Positions 33,168 to 41,346 of a stretch of 64,000 bases of DNA are shown piece by piece. The position numbers and the translations under genes are program-made. Source of the DNA: Corynebacterium minutissimum (GTDB taxonomy: Bacteria; Actinomycetota; Actinomycetes; Mycobacteriales; Mycobacteriaceae); NCBI RefSeq assembly GCF_016889765.1, contig NZ_CP069533.1, positions 1,364,001-1,428,000 of the forward strand, in the 5' to 3' direction. Every line of letters begins with the position of its first letter. The stretch's first letter is position 1. The notes beneath the pieces are model-generated. The model saw only the letters and a program-made list of their open reading frames with translations. It was not told where the DNA came from and did not search any database.

Positions 33168-34379
33168 ATGACGCAGCAGTATGACGTCGCCAGTGTGCGA
33201 GGTCTTTACACTGGGCTGTCCGATGGCTGGACCTACCTCAACGCGCATGCCGCGCCGCAGATTGCGGAGCGCGTGGCGTCGGGCGTGGCCCGTTCCTTCC
33301 GCACGTCCGCCACGGTGAAGCCGCAGGAGGACACCGTGGGCGCGCACTCGGCTCGCCGCGCGCCGGGCGAATTGCTGGCGGATGATATGTATTCCTCCGC
33401 GCGCCGAGCCGTGGCCGATCTCACGGGTGCGACGGCAGACCGGGTCATCCTCGGCCCGTCCCTGCCGGTGCTCTACCAGTCCCTGGCGGCAGCGTTGCGT
33501 CCGCTTGTACGCCGCCAGTCCTCAGTGGTGCTCTCGCGCCTCGACCCCCCAGAGCTTTCCAGGGCATTCGCGCATCTAGACGCAGACATCCGCTGGGCGC
33601 AGCCAGACCTGGGCACGGGTGAGCTGCCGGCGTTCCAGTACGCCGAGTTGGTCGATGGTTCCACGCGGTTCGTGGCCTTCCCCGCCGCGCATGAGCTGCT
33701 GGGCACGGTCACGCCGACGGCGGACATTATTGATGCGGTCCATGAGCGTTCCCGAGCCTGGGCGCTTGTCGACGTCTCCTCGATCACCCCCTACCGCCGC
33801 ATCGAATTCGACTCTGTGGGTGCGGATATTCTCGGCGTGGACCTAGGCACACTGGGCGGGCCGCAGTTGGCGGCTCTGGTCTTCCGTGATACCGCGATGT
33901 TCCGCCGCCTCGATGACCTCGTGGTAGGCCCGGTCTCGCCGGGCCTAGCCGGTGGCGTGGGGCCGCTGGCGGATCACCTCGCTGCCCTGGCCGGCGGCGA
34001 ACGCGGTTCGCGCCGCGTGCGCCTGGGGCGCTCGCTCGATGCACTGTCGTCCTACATGGAGGAGCTCTGCGGTGATCTCTATAGCCTGCTGGGCACCCTG
34101 CCGGCAGTCCACATCTTGGGCGTAACAGGCGAGGCGGCTGCCGATGCCTCCGATGACCGCCTCCCGCGGCTTACCTTCGCCGTGCGCGACGTACCCGCGG
34201 ACGTGATTCACCGCCGCCTCTTCGACAATGGTTTGGTGACTACCATCGCTCCGCACACCCCCTTGCTCACGGAGATGGGCGTGGACGAGGTCGGCGGCGC
34301 CGTGACAGTCTCTCTAAGCCCTTTCAGCACGTACCAGGACATCGAGCACCTGACTCGCGTCGTGGCCTCCTTGGCCTAG
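33168..34379 (+). CDS. Class V aminotransferase/cysteine-desulfurase-like protein lacking the PLP lysine
   Basis: 403 aa. The fold of SufS/Csd-type enzymes is recognisable (YLNAHAAPQIAERV at the N-terminus, ADRVILGPSLPVLYQSLAAA, WALVDVSSITPYRRIEFDSVGADIL). At the position of the PLP-binding S-x-H-K the sequence reads LGTLGGPQ, so Lys is replaced by Thr. I find only one Lys in the whole protein (residue 51). It therefore probably does not act as a PLP aminotransferase. A homologous aminotransferase gene lies near glfT1/wzt/wzm in mycobacteria. GAGAAAGGG precedes the ATG at 33168. Confidence 0.82.
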   Translation: MTQQYDVASVRGLYTGLSDGWTYLNAHAAPQIAERVASGVARSFRTSATVKPQEDTVGAHSARRAPGELLADDMYSSARRAVADLTGATADRVILGPSLPVLYQSLAAALRPLVRRQSSVVLSRLDPPELSRAFAHLDADIRWAQPDLGTGELPAFQYAELVDGSTRFVAFPAAHELLGTVTPTADIIDAVHERSRAWALVDVSSITPYRRIEFDSVGADILGVDLGTLGGPQLAALVFRDTAMFRRLDDLVVGPVSPGLAGGVGPLADHLAALAGGERGSRRVRLGRSLDALSSYMEELCGDLYSLLGTLPAVHILGVTGEAAADASDDRLPRLTFAVRDVPADVIHRRLFDNGLVTTIAPHTPLLTEMGVDEVGGAVTVSLSPFSTYQDIEHLTRVVASLA

Positions 34380-34396
34380 AACCTCAACGAGGGAGT

Positions 34397-35353
34397 CTAG
34401 ACCTCGAGGACGAGTTTGCCCGTGACCTCGCCGGAGTCGAGGGCTTTGTGGGCTTCGGCGGCGTCGGCAAGCGCAAAAGTGCGATGCAGGTGGTGCTTGA
34501 CACTGCCATCTTCCAGCCACGGCCAGACATTCTTGACGGTGTCGGCGATGATGGCAGCCTTGCCCTCCAACGAGCGGGAGCGCAGCGTGGTGCCATGTAG
34601 GGTCAGACGTTTGCTCAGCAGGATAGCCATGTTGAGCTCGGCTTTTGTTCCGCCCTGCATGCCGATAGTGACCATGTGGCCGCCCTGCGCCAGCGCAATG
34701 AGGTTTTTCTTGAGGTACTTCGCGCCCATGATGTCGAGGATGACATCACACTGGTTCTTCAGTTCCTCGGCGAAATCCTGCTCGTTGTAGTTGATGAGAA
34801 TGTCCGCGCCGAGTTCCTTGCAGGTCTCGAGCTTCTCATCGGAACCAGCCGTGACGGCGACGGTGGCGCCCAGTTTCTTCGCCACCTGGATAGCGAAGGT
34901 GCCGATACCGCCCGCGCCGCCGTGGATGAGGATGGTCTGGCCTTTGCTAAGGCCGGCTTCCATGGCGATGTTGGACCAGACCGTGCAGGCCACCTCGATG
35001 ACGGATGCGGCCTCGGCAAAGGAATAGCCGGTGGGGATGGGCAGTAGCTGGCCTTCGGGCACGGCCACGTACTCGGCATAGCCGCCGCCGGCGAGCAGCG
35101 CGCCGACCTTGGAGCCCACCTCGACGTCGGTGGTGCCCGCGTCGACGACTTCGCCGGCAACTTCGAGGCCGATAATCTCCGAAGCGCCTGGCGGCGGTGG
35201 GTAGTGCCCGCAGGCCTGGAGCAGGTCGGCGCGGTTTACGCCGGCGGCTTTGACCTTAACGAGGACTTCGCCGTCGTGGAGTTGAGGTTTGTCGGTGTCT
35301 CCCAGCTCCAGCGAGCTCGGGTCTTCCGGATTGGTCTGAATGATGGCTTTCAT
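34397..35353 (-). CDS. NADPH:quinone oxidoreductase (zinc-independent MDR family)
   Basis: 318 aa. N-terminal GroES-like part with VKAAGVNRADLLQACGHYPPPPG, then the nucleotide-binding motif HGGAGGIGTFA (residues ~143-153). The zinc-ligand cysteines of alcohol dehydrogenases are absent, matching the TP53I3/PIG3-like quinone oxidoreductases. It probably reduces quinones with NADPH. It is convergent with the aminotransferase-like gene and 15 nt downstream of the thioredoxin-reductase-like gene. Confidence 0.88.
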   Translation of the reverse strand: MKAIIQTNPEDPSSLELGDTDKPQLHDGEVLVKVKAAGVNRADLLQACGHYPPPPGASEIIGLEVAGEVVDAGTTDVEVGSKVGALLAGGGYAEYVAVPEGQLLPIPTGYSFAEAASVIEVACTVWSNIAMEAGLSKGQTILIHGGAGGIGTFAIQVAKKLGATVAVTAGSDEKLETCKELGADILINYNEQDFAEELKNQCDVILDIMGAKYLKKNLIALAQGGHMVTIGMQGGTKAELNMAILLSKRLTLHGTTLRSRSLEGKAAIIADTVKNVWPWLEDGSVKHHLHRTFALADAAEAHKALDSGEVTGKLVLEV

Positions 35354-35368
35354 GCCACACCACCGTAC

Positions 35369-36265
35369 TTAAATCCAATCATCCTCGACGAGGAAGGCGT
35401 TGACCGTAATAGCAGCAGCATTGGCCTGGCCCATGGCCATCGCCACCTGTGCGCCTGGATTGACCACGTTGCCCACCGCCCAGACGCGCGGGTGGCTGGT
35501 GGCACCGGTGAGATCAGCCTCGATCAGGCTGCCGCCCATCGCCGGCGGCGGGCTGTGGCGCTTGAGGTTGAGGTCAGCGAGGAACTCATCGTGGGGGCGG
35601 GGAATGGGCATGTAAAACAGTGCATCGACGGCATGCTCGTCGTTTTCCAGCAGGACTTTTCCGTCTTGGAAGGCGGTGACGGGGCCGTCGATAAGCGCAA
35701 TGCCCCGCCGGGTCAGATCGGCGCGCTGTTCGTCGGTGAATTCCATACCATTGGTGAAGAAGGTGATGTCTTTCGACCACTGGCGCAGAACCGCGGCATG
35801 GTGGAAGGAGAACTCGCCGATGTAGAGCACGCCGAGCTTCTTGTCCGCCACCTCGTATCCGTGGCAGTAGGGGCAGTGGAGGACCGTATTTCCCCAGTTT
35901 TCTTGCAGGCCCGGGATAGCTGGGTGCTCGTCGTCCACGCCGCTGGCGACGATGATAGAGCGGGCAGCGATGGTCTCACCGTTGCTCAACGTGGCGGTGA
36001 GCGTGCGGTCATTATCGGTGACGGAATCCACAGTGGCGTTCACGATTTGTGCGCCATAGCTGCGCAGCTGTTCCTTGCCGCGCTCCTGGAACTCAAGCGG
36101 TGGTGTGCCCTCGAGGGCAATGACACCGTGGATTTCGTGGGCAAAGCGGTTGCGGGGAGTGGAGGAATCAACAACAAGGACGCTGCGGCGGGCGCGGACC
36201 ATGACCAGGGCTGCCTGCAGGCCGGCCGCGCCACCGCCGATGATGAGGGTATCTACTGTCTGCAT
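35369..36265 (-). CDS. Thioredoxin-reductase-like FAD-dependent oxidoreductase
   Basis: 298 aa. The FAD motif GGGAAGLQAA is near residue 10, the active-site-like CPYC (HCPYCHGYEV) is in the NADPH domain, and VWAVGNVVNPGAQVAMAMGQA is the C-terminal FAD motif (usually G-D). CPYC resembles the CxxC of low-molecular-weight TrxB homologues and of bacillithiol-type or gliotoxin-type oxidoreductases, so the partner is uncertain. Residue VDDEHPAIPG follows the ATG motif ASGV. ATG 36265 has TTTACT 7 nt upstream. Confidence 0.85.
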   Translation of the reverse strand: MQTVDTLIIGGGAAGLQAALVMVRARRSVLVVDSSTPRNRFAHEIHGVIALEGTPPLEFQERGKEQLRSYGAQIVNATVDSVTDNDRTLTATLSNGETIAARSIIVASGVDDEHPAIPGLQENWGNTVLHCPYCHGYEVADKKLGVLYIGEFSFHHAAVLRQWSKDITFFTNGMEFTDEQRADLTRRGIALIDGPVTAFQDGKVLLENDEHAVDALFYMPIPRPHDEFLADLNLKRHSPPPAMGGSLIEADLTGATSHPRVWAVGNVVNPGAQVAMAMGQANAAAITVNAFLVEDDWI

Positions 36266-36301
36266 GGTCCCGAGTAAACCAGAGGAGGACGTGTGCGGCA
36301 A

Positions 36302-36492
36302 TGGTTTTCAGTAAGTGGTGTCGGGTGCTTTGCTCAACCCTGACTTGGCTCAAGTTAGTGCCGAAGGGTTGGGGTGTGGTGGGAATCCGTCAACATGCGG
36401 CATCGGGCAGAAAAGCGAATGCGGCCCGTCGAAGGATGGCGCCATGTGTATCCTTTGGATGTCGTTGAGCCTCTAAGGAGCAAGAAAGTAGC
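36302..36492. other. Intergenic region upstream of the SulP gene
   Basis: About 190 bp without a gene. It contains the palindrome ATGGCGCCAT (36436-36445), framed by AAGGAT (36432-36437) and ATCCTT (36450-36455) in inverted orientation, and the arms CAACCCT/AGGGTTG earlier in the region. AAGGAG (36475-36480) is 12 nt before the ATG at 36493 and AGAAAG is closer. No convincing -10 was assigned. Confidence 0.4.
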
Positions 36493-38214
36493 ATGACCTA
36501 CCCCTCCACCGTCTCTAAGGTGGGCATCCGATCGCGTGCCCTGCGTTTCGCACCGCGCCGCTCGGACTGGTCCCGCGCGACGATCGGGCGCGACCTCTCT
36601 GCCGGCCTCATGGTGGCCCTCGTCGCACTCCCGCTGGCGCTCGGCTTCGGCGTCGCGTCTGGTGTCGGCGCGGCAGCCGGAATTACGACGGCCATCGTCG
36701 CGGGCATCCTGTCCGCAGTCTTCGGCGGTAGCAACGTCCAGGTAAGCGGCCCGACCGGCGCAATGACCGTCGTGTTAATCCCCATCGTGGCCGACCATGG
36801 TGCCGATGGGGTGCTCGTCGTTGGCGTGCTGGCGGGGCTCATGCTGCTCTTGCTGGCATTCACCGGCGCTGGCCGCGCGATGAAATACATGCCGTTGCCT
36901 GTCGTCGAAGGTTTCACAGCCGGTATTGCGGTGATCATCGCCCTCCAACAGCTACCTGCAGCACTCGGTGTTGACGTGGACGGCGAGAAGGTCCTTGGGT
37001 TGGCGTGGGACGCAATCAAAGCTTGGTTAGATGCCCCGGCATGGCAGGCACCCTTTATGACCCTCGCGGTGGCGGCCGGAATCGTGGTTGCTGCCCGCAT
37101 TCGTAGTGGCTTTCCCGCGGCGCTGGTCTTGGTAGCTGCCGCGACGGCCATCAACATGCTGGCAGACAGTAACCTGAAGACAATCGGCTACATCCCGTCG
37201 ACGTTGCCTGCTCCGCGCTGGCCGCAAATCCCGTGGGAGCACCTGGATTCCTTGCTGCTGGCGGCGGTCGCCGTCGCAGCGCTCGGAGCATTGGAATCGT
37301 TGCTGTCAGCGACGGTTGCCGACGCAATGACTGTCGGCGACCGGCACGATCCTGACCGCGAGCTCTTTGGGCAGGGCGTGGCCAACGTCGTCGCGCCCCT
37401 GTTCGGCGGGATCCCCGCAACAGCCGCGATCGCCCGAACTGCCGTCAACGTGCGGGCCGGCGCCGGTACGCGCCTGGCAGCGGTGTTCCATTCGCTGCTT
37501 TTGCTCGTCGCAGTGCTCGTCGCGGCCCGGTGGGTGGGCGAGATTCCTCTCGCTGCGCTTGCCGGCGTGCTTATCGCCACTGCGATCCAGATGATCCACC
37601 CGCGGAACATCCGCTCGGTGATACGCGCCACCAAGGGTGACGGGGCTACCCTGCTCATCACGGCTGCCGCCACCGTCGTGTTCGACCTTGTCGTCGCCGT
37701 GCTCATCGGCCTTGTAATAGCGGGCTTCTTCGCGCTGCGCGATACCGCCCGCACTGCGGTGTTAGAAGCTGCCCCGCTGGAGACAGGAGACCACCGCGAC
37801 AAGGAACGCGAACTCCTCGACGAGCACATCGCCGCCTTCCGCTTGGAAGGCCCACTCTTCTTTGGCGCAGCGCACGATTTCCTCCTGGGGCTCGCTGATG
37901 TCTCGTCGGTCAAGGTTGTCGTGCTTCGCATGCGCTACGTCACGACGATTGACGCCACTGGCGCCCAGATGCTCGCCGACACGATCGGGCGCCTTGAACG
38001 TAACAGCACCCGGGTCCTACTCTCAGCCACGAAGCCCGAACATGTTCCGGTGTTGCGCGAACTCGGCGTATTCGACCAGCTTGCGCACGAGAATCACGTT
38101 TTTGACGACACTCTCGACGCCATCGCCCACGCCCGGCTGCATGTCTCGCGCATTCAGCATGAGGAGTCGGATGGCGCACCCGCGGCGTCGCAAAGTAATC
38201 AGCACGACGAGTAG
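36493..38214 (+). CDS. SulP-family anion transporter with STAS domain
   Basis: 573 aa. The membrane part starts LSAGLMVALVALPLALGFGVASG and contains the family QVSGPTGAM segment; about 12 helices follow. The C-terminal ~110 residues form a STAS domain (AHDFLLGLADVSSVKVVVLRMRYVTTIDATGAQML in outline). SulP proteins take up sulfate, bicarbonate or dicarboxylates; bicarbonate or sulfate uptake is plausible, but no CA or sulfate gene lies next to it. The C-terminal extension is His/Asp-rich. Ordinary GC content and no operon partner. Confidence 0.88.
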   Translation: MTYPSTVSKVGIRSRALRFAPRRSDWSRATIGRDLSAGLMVALVALPLALGFGVASGVGAAAGITTAIVAGILSAVFGGSNVQVSGPTGAMTVVLIPIVADHGADGVLVVGVLAGLMLLLLAFTGAGRAMKYMPLPVVEGFTAGIAVIIALQQLPAALGVDVDGEKVLGLAWDAIKAWLDAPAWQAPFMTLAVAAGIVVAARIRSGFPAALVLVAAATAINMLADSNLKTIGYIPSTLPAPRWPQIPWEHLDSLLLAAVAVAALGALESLLSATVADAMTVGDRHDPDRELFGQGVANVVAPLFGGIPATAAIARTAVNVRAGAGTRLAAVFHSLLLLVAVLVAARWVGEIPLAALAGVLIATAIQMIHPRNIRSVIRATKGDGATLLITAAATVVFDLVVAVLIGLVIAGFFALRDTARTAVLEAAPLETGDHRDKERELLDEHIAAFRLEGPLFFGAAHDFLLGLADVSSVKVVVLRMRYVTTIDATGAQMLADTIGRLERNSTRVLLSATKPEHVPVLRELGVFDQLAHENHVFDDTLDAIAHARLHVSRIQHEESDGAPAASQSNQHDE

Positions 38215-38242
38215 CACTGGCGAACCTGCGGTTGTGAGGCCA

Positions 38243-38719
38243 TTATCGGTGACGTGTTGAGCCGAATTCTTCTCCGGCGACGGAGTCTAGTACTCTGAAC
38301 GTGTTGCGCGCGGTGCATGCTGACGCGTGACGAGGAGGCGTGGCAGAGCGGCCGAATGCACTGGTCTTGAAAACCAGCGTGGGGAAACTCACCGCGGGTT
38401 CAAATCCCGCCGCCTCCGCCAACTGTTTTTGGGGGTCATTTGTAGCGGCTTTGCTCCTGTCCCATGCGGCTGTAACGAAGCTCAGAACGCATCCAGCCAG
38501 TAGGAATCCGCTAATTTGCAGGTGGGTGGCCGAGTTTCCGCCGCCGCCAGCCACGACGAGGAAAATCGAAAATGCAATCGCGACAAGGCAGTGGATGACC
38601 AACCGGCTATGCGCTCCAAGGTGGCATTGCGGCCAAGCTTTCTCGATAGCCCAGCTCACTGCTGCGAGAATGGCATAAAAAGTTATCCCGGCTAATGCGC
38701 CTGGAACTAGGTAGAGCAT
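38243..38719 (-). CDS. Small membrane protein following a YefM-like antitoxin; frame runs antisense through tRNA-Ser
   Basis: 158 codons. The first ~95 residues form a plausible membrane protein with three helices (LVPGALAGITFYAILAAVSW, RLVIHCLVAIAFSIFLVV, ISGFLLAGCVLSFVTAAW). The remaining ~60 residues are encoded antisense to tRNA-Ser and its promoter (AEAAGFEPAV to AFGRSATPP is the well-known tRNA-Ser antisense artefact), so the true C-terminus is probably truncated or non-native. AGGAG lies about 9 nt before the ATG at 38719. It is 35 nt downstream of the antitoxin gene and occupies the place where a toxin would be expected. Confidence 0.55.
   Translation of the reverse strand: MLYLVPGALAGITFYAILAAVSWAIEKAWPQCHLGAHSRLVIHCLVAIAFSIFLVVAGGGGNSATHLQISGFLLAGCVLSFVTAAWDRSKAATNDPQKQLAEAAGFEPAVSFPTLVFKTSAFGRSATPPRHASACTARNTFRVLDSVAGEEFGSTRHR
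38334..38421 (+). tRNA. tRNA-Ser (anticodon UGA)
   Basis: Acceptor stem GGAGGCG/CGCCTCC closes a class II tRNA with a long variable arm. The anticodon stem CTGGT/ACCAG holds the loop CTTGAAA with anticodon TGA at 38368-38370. The T arm contains GTTCAAATC, and CCA is encoded (38419-38421). A TACTCT -10-like hexamer at 38291-38296 precedes it. Confidence 0.95.
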
Positions 38720-38754
38720 GGGGTCTTCTCCTCTCGGGGGAATAATGGTTGTGG

Positions 38755-39009
38755 TTAGGTGAGACCGAGTTCTTTTTTAAGGTCTTCATGTGAAATCTCT
38801 ACGGACTCTCCTCGGGCACTCTCTGCGGCTTGAATATCTTCGCGATCTTCTAGTGCTTCAACTGCGCGGGCGAAAAACGAAGGAGAGACGACAAAAGCGC
38901 GAACACGGCTTCCACGACTAGTGATGGCGACGGGTGTGTGCTGTGCCTCGTCAAGAAATTGGCTTTGGGATTGGCGGAATTGGCTGGACGCCACTGACAT
39001 CGTTTTCAT
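38755..39009 (-). CDS. Phd/YefM-family antitoxin
   Basis: 84 aa. SVASSQFRQSQSQFLDEAQ followed by TPVAITSRGSRVRAFVVSPSFF is the Phd/YefM N-terminal DNA-binding fold; the C-terminal part (AAESARGESVEISHEDLKKELGLT) is the acidic toxin-binding tail. A neighbouring toxin of the RelE/YoeB, Doc or PIN type is not present; a small membrane protein follows instead. The ATG at 39009 has TACATT 6 nt upstream, inside a 23-bp palindrome with two TGTACA boxes, the kind of operator bound by YefM. So it probably represses itself and the downstream gene. Confidence 0.85.
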   Translation of the reverse strand: MKTMSVASSQFRQSQSQFLDEAQHTPVAITSRGSRVRAFVVSPSFFARAVEALEDREDIQAAESARGESVEISHEDLKKELGLT

Positions 39010-39013
39010 ACTG

Positions 39014-39036
39014 AAAATGTACATCTTGTACATTTT
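39014..39036. promoter_or_regulatory. YefM-type operator: AAAATGTACA-TCT-TGTACATTTT
   Basis: Perfect inverted repeat with 10-bp arms and a 3-bp centre, holding TGTACA at 39018-39023 and 39027-39032. TGTACA is the core of the Escherichia coli yefM-yoeB operator. The minus-strand -10 TACATT (39021-39016) lies within the palindrome, so binding of the antitoxin would block its own promoter. Confidence 0.75.
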
Positions 39037-39066
39037 GGTGGGCAAGGGCCGCGGGATTTCTGGTTG

Positions 39067-39822
39067 CTACTCGTCTTTGCCATCGATCCGCCCCGCCAGG
39101 ATGCGAGGCAGCGCCTCCGCTGCGGTGGCGGTGACCACCACGCTGGCAAGCGGTGAAAGGTCCGTGGGCTGCGGGGTGACTTCCACGATGGGGATGCCGC
39201 GCACGTGGGCAATCTGTGGCAGGCCGGCGGCGGGGTAGACCACGCCGGAGGTACCCACGATGAGCAGCGCGTCCGCGGTGGACATGCGGTGCTCGGCCTC
39301 GGCCCATTCGTCGTCGGGCAGGGCTTCGCCGAACCACACCACGCCCGGGCGCACGAGCCCGCCGCACACGGGGCACTCGGGCGGAGTGATGCTTTCGACC
39401 GGTTCCTTCGGCAGCGCAATGTCCTCGCCATATGGCGCATCGCAGTCAGTGCAGCGGAAGGCGAACAAGGAGCCGTGCAGGTGGACCACGTCCTGGCTAC
39501 CGGCGCGCTCGTGCAGGTTATCGATGTTTTGCGTGGTCACCGTCATGTCGCGTGCGGCGGCAATTGCGCGGTGCCCGGCGTTGGGCGCGGCCCGCTGCGC
39601 CAGCTGGGCGCGCCACAGGTACCAGGCGAACATGGGCTTTGGTTCATTACGCCATGCGCTTATCGACGCCATCGCCACCGGATCCACGTTCTCCCAGATG
39701 CCTGTCTGCGCATCGCGGTACGTGGCGATGCCGCTGTCCGCGCTCATACCCGCGCCGGTGAAAACTTCGACGTGGGTGGCATCAGAAAGAATCGAGTGCG
39801 CGCGCTCAAACAGGTGCTCCAT
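39067..39822 (-). CDS. cobB: NAD-dependent protein deacylase, sirtuin (CobB/SIRT5-like)
   Basis: 251 aa. GAGMSADSGIATYRD (residues 23-37) binds NAD, TQNIDNLHERAG holds the catalytic region, HLHGS gives the active-site His, and four cysteines (CTDC, CPVCGG) bind zinc. Tyr68-x-x-Arg71 in WYLWRAQL is the acyl-pocket pair that marks SIRT5-type enzymes acting on succinyl- or malonyl-lysine, so desuccinylase activity is likely beside deacetylation. The ATG has TACTCT 6 nt upstream. Convergent with nothing; next gene on the same strand is 4 nt downstream of the DUF1648 gene's direction. Confidence 0.92.
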   Translation of the reverse strand: MEHLFERAHSILSDATHVEVFTGAGMSADSGIATYRDAQTGIWENVDPVAMASISAWRNEPKPMFAWYLWRAQLAQRAAPNAGHRAIAAARDMTVTTQNIDNLHERAGSQDVVHLHGSLFAFRCTDCDAPYGEDIALPKEPVESITPPECPVCGGLVRPGVVWFGEALPDDEWAEAEHRMSTADALLIVGTSGVVYPAAGLPQIAHVRGIPIVEVTPQPTDLSPLASVVVTATAAEALPRILAGRIDGKDE

Positions 39823-39826
39823 GCAT

Positions 39827-40558
39827 CTAGAGTACGGCGATGAGCACGCAGAACGCTATGGATGCGCCAAGGGCAATGCCCATGCGCCATAGGTAGCGCC
39901 GGCCTGGTTCGTGCGCGGTGTTGATCTGCAGCTTCGAAGGATTCGTGGAAAAGACTGCCATGCACATGGGGTCTGTGGGTTCGTTATAGATGCCCATGCC
40001 ACCGGCAAAGCGGAGTGCTTTGTTACGAGTCTGTTCATCATGATCGGTGGGTATGGCTTTCACGGACCTTTGAACCGATAGCGTGAAGCGGATGACCCCG
40101 ATCATGACGAACAGGAAGAAGCCCACCCATGCGGTTACGAGAAGAAGGCCCGAGAACGGGATGTCCGGTACCACCGTGCAGACCGCGGTGAGGCACACGC
40201 AGGTCGTCATGGCGAACACTGTCTGGGCGATGAACGTGGCGGTCTTTTCGGTGAGAAGCTCCGCGCGCTGGGCGGTGGCCTCGGAGAAAGGAATCGCTGA
40301 CTCCGCCGGAACCTGTGTTGTCTTTCGCGCCAGCGAGATCGGCGGCACGCACAACGGCAGCGCGATGGCGAACACCACGCCGATCCACACCAGGACCGTT
40401 GCGTTGACGAAAGACTTGGGCTCGAAGCGGTCCGGGTGGCCCGAGACATCGAAGTGGACCGGGATGGGATCGGGGACCGAGTCCCAGCGCAGCAGCATGT
40501 ACACCAGCGTGAGAGCGCACACGATAGCGGTGGCGACGTAATAGTGGCGGATCCTCAT
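39827..40558 (-). CDS. DUF1648-domain membrane protein
   Basis: 243 aa with about four to five membrane helices. The DUF1648 signature is near the N-terminus: YMLLRWDSVPDPIPVHFD then SGHPDRFEPKSF. Proteins of this group (SdpI/YhdL-like) are sometimes immunity or signalling factors, but the function here is unknown. TAAGCT lies exactly 7 nt before the ATG (leaderless). A degraded copy of its 5' part is found about 200-380 bp upstream, so this gene was once duplicated. Confidence 0.8.
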   Translation of the reverse strand: MRIRHYYVATAIVCALTLVYMLLRWDSVPDPIPVHFDVSGHPDRFEPKSFVNATVLVWIGVVFAIALPLCVPPISLARKTTQVPAESAIPFSEATAQRAELLTEKTATFIAQTVFAMTTCVCLTAVCTVVPDIPFSGLLLVTAWVGFFLFVMIGVIRFTLSVQRSVKAIPTDHDEQTRNKALRFAGGMGIYNEPTDPMCMAVFSTNPSKLQINTAHEPGRRYLWRMGIALGASIAFCVLIAVL

Positions 40559-40638
40559 GGCAGTGAGCTTACAAGGCATGCGGATGGGGCCTTTTGCAAG
40601 ATGCCATGTGGGGTGGAGGATGAGCAAAGATTTGGGCT

Positions 40639-40939
40639 AAGGGGTGTTGTGGTCTTGCCAGGCGTCGATGCCGCCGCGCAGTGAATAGACGTTGCTGAAG
40701 CCGCGGGCGCACAGGGCGTCGACTGCTTGCGCGGAGTAGAAGACGGTGACACCTGCAGCGGTAGCGCTATGGTGCACATCAGGGTCGTTGCGTTGAGGAA
40801 AGACTTCGGATCGAAGCGGTCTGGGATGGGACCTGGGACCGAGTCCCGGCGCTGCAATTTTACCCCTGGCGTGAGAGCATACACAGCAGTGGTGGCGACG
40901 TAATACTGGCGGGTCCGCATGGCGGTGAGCTTTCAAGGC
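40639..40939 (-). pseudogene. Chimeric remnant: 5' part of a DUF1648 gene joined to 3' part of a moeB-rhodanese gene
   Basis: Reading the minus strand, 40920 to about 40760 encodes a decayed copy of the DUF1648 N-terminus (MRTRQYYVATTAVYALT versus MRIRHYYVATAIVCALT; later PIPDRFDPKSFLNAT). It then switches to a decayed rhodanese C-terminus (YSAQAVDALCARGFSNVYS, then LRGGIDAWQDHNTP and a stop) matching moeB. The DNA at 40654-40735 is about 88% identical to 41694-41775, and 40773-40939 is clearly related to 40388-40577. The two parts are in different frames. It looks like the scar of a tandem duplication and deletion. Confidence 0.82.
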
Positions 40940-41031
40940 GACGGGCTGAGTTTTCCGCGTTACATGGTCTGGGGTGAGCAGGTAGAGTCGAGTCTAAGCT
41001 GACGAAGAACCGGAAAGGACAGTAGCCGGCA

Positions 41032-41346
41032 ATGGAACCTTATGTTGGAATTGTCGTGATGGAGCTTGCTAAAAAGTCCAATTCACCTGCCCAAAGCTTC
41101 TTCCGCGAGGACTTTTACATTGTGTATGCGGAGTCGGACGAGAAGGCCCGAGAGCGCGTCGAGTCCATGGCGAATGAGCAGGCTGATGGTGTGGACGTGA
41201 AGGTACGGCACATCGTGGATGTCGCGCCAGCTCTCTATGGTTATGTAGACCGCGATTGCGATCTTTACTCGCGGCACTTTGCGAACCTAGAGGACTATGA
41301 GCGTTTCGAGATGAAGCTCGGCGGAACTGACCCGCTGGCTGATTAA
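41032..41346 (+). CDS. Small protein, DUF4288-like
   Basis: 104 aa, soluble. YVGIVVMELAKKSN followed by FFREDFYIVYAESDEKARERVE resembles DUF4288 proteins (a short alpha/beta unit in which strand and helix precede A-x-S-x-E-x-A). The match is from memory of the pattern and moderate. GGAAAGGA precedes the ATG by 13 nt. The stop codon overlaps the stop of the broken relE gene on the other strand. It sits inside the rearranged moeB-DUF1648 region. Confidence 0.65.
   Translation: MEPYVGIVVMELAKKSNSPAQSFFREDFYIVYAESDEKARERVESMANEQADGVDVKVRHIVDVAPALYGYVDRDCDLYSRHFANLEDYERFEMKLGGTDPLAD

Noticed and set aside
38243..38430. C-terminal part of the 158-codon minus-strand frame as genuine protein
   Set aside because: It is the antisense reading of tRNA-Ser (GFEPAV, SATPP pattern), a frequent artefact in databases. 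Only the N-terminal ~95 residues look like protein.
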